From Pararhizobium gei (lineage in GTDB: Bacteria; Pseudomonadota; Alphaproteobacteria; Rhizobiales; Rhizobiaceae): a stretch of DNA of 64,000 nt. Made by a program: the position numbers and the translations under genes. Positions 60,498-64,000 of this stretch are shown in pieces. Every line of letters begins with the position of its first letter. Position 1 is the first letter of the stretch. Location of the stretch: assembly GCF_029223885.1 (NCBI RefSeq), contig NZ_CP119409.1, forward strand, positions 1,948,001-2,012,000. Reading direction: 5' to 3'. The notes beneath the pieces are model-generated. The model ran no database searches. It saw only the letters and a list, made by a program, of their open reading frames with translations, and had not been told where the DNA came from.

Positions 60498-60505
60498 TTA
60501 ACCAT
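60498..60505 (+). promoter_or_regulatory. TTAACCAT, possible CtrA half-site upstream of the amidase gene
   Basis: TTAACCAT inside the palindrome TGGTTAACCA, 99 bases before the amidase start. CtrA half-sites have this sequence in alphaproteobacteria, and division amidases are plausible targets. A full TTAA-N7-TTAA is not present. Confidence 0.25.
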
Positions 60506-60603
60506 ATCGGGTCATGAATCAGTGGTTTCCACCAGCTGCGACACAACCAGAGTTTTGATGAAGCGCTGTTCTTTATAACCGACAGGCAACAGGAAATACA
60601 CGT

Positions 60604-61806
60604 TTGTTCCTCTCGAAAATAATCCGGCCTTGCCTTTTCCTCGCTTTGCTCTTTGGACTAGCTGCCGGAGCGCGGGCTGAAGAGGCGCCGTTGCTCGCCT
60701 ATGGCGCGCGTATCGCGGGAGACGATGCCCGCACACGGGTGGTCATCGAATTCGACAGGAAGCCTGAATTTTTCGTCCACTATGTCGGCAATCCCGCGCG
60801 CGTGATCGTCGACCTGCCGGAGACCGCCTTCGGTTTGAAGCCGGAGGACCTGAGGGCGCGTGGCGTCTTCACGGAGATCCGCTATGGCGCGATGGGTGCG
60901 GGCAGTTCGCGGATCGTCCTCACGGCGAAAAAACCGGTTGCAATCTCCGGCGCAAGCGTCAGGGAAGATGAGGGGAGCAAGGGCTTCCGGCTGGTCCTCG
61001 ATGCGGAGAGAGTGACCGACGCCCGGTTTGCCGAATTGCTTGGCGAACAGAAATGGACGGGGTCCGTCGCCGCGACCAAGACGGCCCGCAGCGTCGAGCC
61101 GGCTTCGAACGGCGAATTCGTGATCGCCGTCGATGCAGGGCATGGCGGCATCGATACCGGCGCGATCGGCGCAGACACGAAAATCGAGGAGAAGAGCGTA
61201 ACGCTGGCCTTTGCTCAGGAGTTGGCAAAAACCTTGAACGAGGAGGCCGGCATCGAGGCCTTTCTGACGCGCGACAAGGACGAATTCCTGTCGCTGCCGG
61301 AGCGGGTCCATATCGCCCGCCAACGCGGCGCCAATCTTTTCATTTCGCTCCACGCAGATACGCTCAAACAACATGATATCCGGGGCGCAACCGTCTATAC
61401 CATTTCCGACAAGGCGTCAGACCATCTCGCCGCGAACTTGGCCGAGCGCGAAAACCTTTCCGATGAAATCGCCGGCGTGGCCTTGACGAGCGAACCGGCC
61501 GAGGTTGCCGATATTCTCATCGATCTTACCCGCCGCGAAACCCAGGCCTTTGCCATCAATCTCGCCCGCTCGGTCGTGACGTCGTTTCAGGGACAAATCA
61601 ACCTGATCAACAATCCGCATCGCCACGCAGGCTTTCGTGTCCTGCAGGCTCCCGACGTTCCGTCGATCCTTCTCGAATTGGGTTTCATGTCAAACAAGGA
61701 CGACGAAAAGCTTCTGACCGATCCGGCATGGCGCAAAAAAGTGTCGGGCTTGCTGGTGGAAGCGGTCAGAACCTATCGTAGCGGCAAGACTGCCGACGGG
61801 GGCTGA
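60604..61806 (+). CDS. N-acetylmuramoyl-L-alanine amidase (AMIN + Amidase_3)
   Basis: A 400-residue secreted amidase that splits septal peptidoglycan. A signal peptide ends near ARA (residue 25), an AMIN targeting domain covers about 28-150, and Amidase_3 follows with zinc ligands in VAVDAGHGGIDTGA..., Glu in KIEEKSVTL and SLHAD. The start is TTG at 60604: the frame has a stop 15 codons upstream and no ATG fits, and AGGAAA lies ten bases before. AmiC-like. The mrcA gene follows on the same strand. Confidence 0.9.
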   Translation: MFLSKIIRPCLFLALLFGLAAGARAEEAPLLAYGARIAGDDARTRVVIEFDRKPEFFVHYVGNPARVIVDLPETAFGLKPEDLRARGVFTEIRYGAMGAGSSRIVLTAKKPVAISGASVREDEGSKGFRLVLDAERVTDARFAELLGEQKWTGSVAATKTARSVEPASNGEFVIAVDAGHGGIDTGAIGADTKIEEKSVTLAFAQELAKTLNEEAGIEAFLTRDKDEFLSLPERVHIARQRGANLFISLHADTLKQHDIRGATVYTISDKASDHLAANLAERENLSDEIAGVALTSEPAEVADILIDLTRRETQAFAINLARSVVTSFQGQINLINNPHRHAGFRVLQAPDVPSILLELGFMSNKDDEKLLTDPAWRKKVSGLLVEAVRTYRSGKTADGG

Positions 61807-62129
61807 GTGAGCCCAACACCATATCTTCAGAGATCAACACCGATGTGATTTGTGTCGCAGGGGTAACAGCAGTATGCTTTTCAAAGCGGTGGCCTGCCTT
61901 AAATAGCGCTAAGCCCTATTATGCTCACAATCCCGTCGTTATCGGGTGCTTGCACTGTATGCGTGAAAGCGTCGATTCCAAACGAGCGATTGCTGGACTG
62001 CAGCGGCGTCGGTAGGGTTTGATCGAGGCTTGGTTTGTCGCTTGATCGCAATGGAACAATCTGCGCGATAGTCACCGCGTCGCATGCGTGGCACAGAAGA
62101 CGACGATAACAGGGTACCGGTATCTGCTG
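61807..62129 (+). other. Spacer between amidase and mrcA
   Basis: 323 bases with no supported gene. I find no convincing terminator hairpin or consensus promoter, though mrcA needs a start signal here unless it is read through from the amidase gene. Confidence 0.5.
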
Positions 62130-64000
62130 ATGATCAGACTGATTGGATATTTCTTCGGGATTGGCGCATTCATGGTGCTTGGCATCGCTGCTGCGGCTGC
62201 CATTTATCTCGGGCATGTAACCAAGGACCTGCCTGATTACGAGGTGCTCAACAGCTACGCGCCGCCCGTCACCACCCGCGTTCACGCCGGCAACGGCGCT
62301 CTGATGGCCGAATATGCGCGCGAGCGACGGCTTTATCTGCCGATCCAGGCGATTCCGGACCGCGTCAAGGCCGCTTTCATTTCTGCGGAAGACAAGAATT
62401 TCTATCAGCATCCCGGCGTCGATATCACCGGCCTTGCCCGCGCCATCGCCGTCAATCTTCAGAATTTCGGTTCTGGCCGCCGCCCTGTCGGCGCATCGAC
62501 GATTACCCAGCAGGTCGCGAAGAACTTCCTTCTCACGGCCGACCAGACGATCGACCGCAAGGTCAAGGAAGCCATCCTTTCGTTCCGTATCGAACAGGCC
62601 TACAGCAAGGACCGCATTCTCGAACTTTACCTCAACGAGATTTTTTTCGGGTTGAATTCCTACGGCATCGCCGGTGCGGCTCTGACTTATTTCGACAAGT
62701 CGGTTACCGAACTGACTGTGGCTGAAGCCGCCTATCTCGCGGCTTTGCCCAAGGGACCTGCAAATTACCACCCGTTCCGCAAGGAAGCCGCGGCCATCGA
62801 GCGCCGCGACTGGGTGGTCGATCGCATGGTCGAAAACGGCTACGTCACCAAGAGCGACGGCGAAGAGGCCAAGAAACAGCCGCTCGGTGTGACATTGAGG
62901 CGCGGCGGATCGCATCTTTTCGCCTCCGAATATTTTGCCGAGGAAGTCCGCCGCCAGATTATCCAGCGCTACGGCGATAATGCGCTCTACGAGGGCGGTC
63001 TCTCGGTGCGCACCTCGCTCGATCCGCGCATGCAGGTCGAGGCCCGCCGCGCCCTGCAGAACGCTCTTGTCTCCTATGACGAACGCCGTGGTTTCCACGG
63101 CCCGATGAAGGCGATCGAGATCGGCGGGGATTGGGGCGAGCCGCTGGGCAAGCTTCCGGCGCTGTCGGATATCCCGGAGTGGAAGCTCGCTGTCGTCCTT
63201 GCCGTCGATGATCGGGGCGTGGATATCGGCATTCAGCCGGAAAAGGATACGGCGGGAAAAATCGGTCCCGACCGTGTGACCGGCCATATCGCCGCCAAGG
63301 CAATGCAGTGGGCCTATCGCTCATCGACCGGCGACCGCCGTTCGGCCCGCTCGCCTGAAGGCGTTCTCGGTCCGGGCGACGTCGTCTATGTCGAGCCGAC
63401 GGATGTGGAGGGCGACTATCGCCTGCGCCAGCCGCCAAAGGTTCAGGGCGGTCTCGTGGCTATGGACCCCCAGACGGGCCGTGTGCTGGCCATGGCTGGT
63501 GGCTTCTCCTACGGTCAGTCCGAGTTCAACCGGGCGACGCAGGCCATGCGGCAGCCGGGATCGTCTTTCAAGCCTTTCGTCTATGCCGCAGCCCTCGACA
63601 ATGGCTATACGCCCGCTTCCGTCATTCTGGACGCGCCGTTCGAGCTCGTTACAGGCGGACAGGTGTGGCGGCCTGAAAATTACGGCGGCGGCTCTGCCGG
63701 CCCGTCCACCTTGCGCCTCGGCATCGAGAAATCGCGCAATCTGATGACGGTTCGGCTTGCCAACGACATGGGCATGAACCTTGTCGCGGAATATGCCGAG
63801 CGCTTCGGTATTTATGACAAGATGCTGCCGGTGTTGGCGATGTCGCTCGGGTCGGGCGAGACCACGGTGCTGCGCATGGTCTCGGCCTATGCCGTTCTTG
63901 CCAATGGCGGCAAGCAGATCAAGCCATCGATGATCGACCGTATCCAGGATCGCTATGGCAAAACCATCTTCCGGCATGAAGAGCGCACCTGCGACAATTG
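62130..64000 (+). CDS. mrcA: Penicillin-binding protein 1A (partial, 3' end outside window)
   Basis: The first ~623 residues of a bifunctional class A PBP. A short cytoplasmic tail and one membrane helix (about 3-28) lead to the GT51 glycosyltransferase: catalytic Glu at about 87 in ISAEDKNFYQHPGVD, then GASTITQQVAKN and RKVKEAIL. The transpeptidase serine is in RQPGSSFKPFVYAAAL, and the second motif in IEKSRNLM. The third (KTGT) motif lies beyond the window. ATG 62130 gives the usual MIRLIGYFFG start. Confidence 0.95.
   Translation, partial: MIRLIGYFFGIGAFMVLGIAAAAAIYLGHVTKDLPDYEVLNSYAPPVTTRVHAGNGALMAEYARERRLYLPIQAIPDRVKAAFISAEDKNFYQHPGVDITGLARAIAVNLQNFGSGRRPVGASTITQQVAKNFLLTADQTIDRKVKEAILSFRIEQAYSKDRILELYLNEIFFGLNSYGIAGAALTYFDKSVTELTVAEAAYLAALPKGPANYHPFRKEAAAIERRDWVVDRMVENGYVTKSDGEEAKKQPLGVTLRRGGSHLFASEYFAEEVRRQIIQRYGDNALYEGGLSVRTSLDPRMQVEARRALQNALVSYDERRGFHGPMKAIEIGGDWGEPLGKLPALSDIPEWKLAVVLAVDDRGVDIGIQPEKDTAGKIGPDRVTGHIAAKAMQWAYRSSTGDRRSARSPEGVLGPGDVVYVEPTDVEGDYRLRQPPKVQGGLVAMDPQTGRVLAMAGGFSYGQSEFNRATQAMRQPGSSFKPFVYAAALDNGYTPASVILDAPFELVTGGQVWRPENYGGGSAGPSTLRLGIEKSRNLMTVRLANDMGMNLVAEYAERFGIYDKMLPVLAMSLGSGETTVLRMVSAYAVLANGGKQIKPSMIDRIQDRYGKTIFRHEERTCDN

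Larger units (their letters stand above)
59876..60603. other. Long divergent spacer between rne and the amidase gene
   Basis: 728 bases without a supported gene. It must hold the rne leader (minus) and the amidase promoter (plus). An imperfect hairpin at 60248-60285 (ATGATC/GATCAT outside GAACGG/CCGTTC) and a TTAACCAT near 60498 are the only clear patterns. A 93-codon plus-strand frame (59970-60251) has no support. Confidence 0.5.

Overview
This window looks like a continuous piece of core chromosome from an alphaproteobacterium of the Rhizobiaceae (Rhizobium, Agrobacterium or Sinorhizobium type). The evidence is the gene order (nuoG-N, birA, rnj, mce, a DUF1467 gene, proS, lolC, lolD, dnaE, then divK-pleD-rpmG), proteins that closely resemble their rhizobial counterparts as I remember them, GC-rich third codon positions, a GTTC-N7-GTTC LexA box, a TTAGAC-type promoter and a RIME-like intergenic palindrome. 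The genus cannot be fixed from the sequence alone. Both ends cut genes: nuoG on the left and the penicillin-binding protein 1A gene on the right.

Layout. Bases 1-8850 hold the distal complex I operon (nuoG to nuoN). It runs straight into birA, rnj, mce and a DUF1467 gene. After a 680-base spacer with a probable minus-strand small RNA come proS, lolC and lolD. A secreted FG-GAP-like protein, a 1049-bp IS630-family insertion sequence and a 28-residue hydrophobic peptide gene lie between lolD and dnaE. Then come an L,D-transpeptidase, a LexA-boxed dinB, a HAD-like/DUF3572 pair, and the cell-cycle regulators divK and pleD. A probable plus-strand small RNA separates pleD from rpmG.

Bases 28194-40272 are almost entirely minus-strand: an MFS transporter, NUDIX, DUF983, rnr, topA, dprA, plsY, a dihydroorotase-like gene and pyrB. 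Bases 40472-50686 carry aidB, an AEC transporter, two small membrane proteins, ruvX, a UPF0173 hydrolase, the gatCAB genes interleaved with two GNAT acetyltransferases, the NDUFA12 homologue and a DUF2155 gene. Bases 50699-54483 are a minus-strand row: dsbA-like, aroQ, accB, accC, aat. The right end has an aminotransferase, a small AT-rich accessory patch, rne, an N-acetylmuramoyl-L-alanine amidase and mrcA.

The window is mostly housekeeping: respiration (nuo, NDUFA12), fatty-acid and biotin metabolism (birA, accBC), translation fidelity and supply (proS, gatCAB, rpmG, aat), RNA decay (rnj, rnr, rne), DNA replication and repair (dnaE, dinB, topA, dprA, ruvX) and envelope building (lolCD, L,D-transpeptidase, plsY, amidase, PBP1A). 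I found no CRISPR array, tRNA, rRNA, prophage or obvious defence island. The most interesting items are two intergenic small-RNA candidates, an IS630 copy whose first catalytic aspartate is changed to glycine, a dihydroorotase-like protein without its metal ligands, and several very small unrecognised genes.
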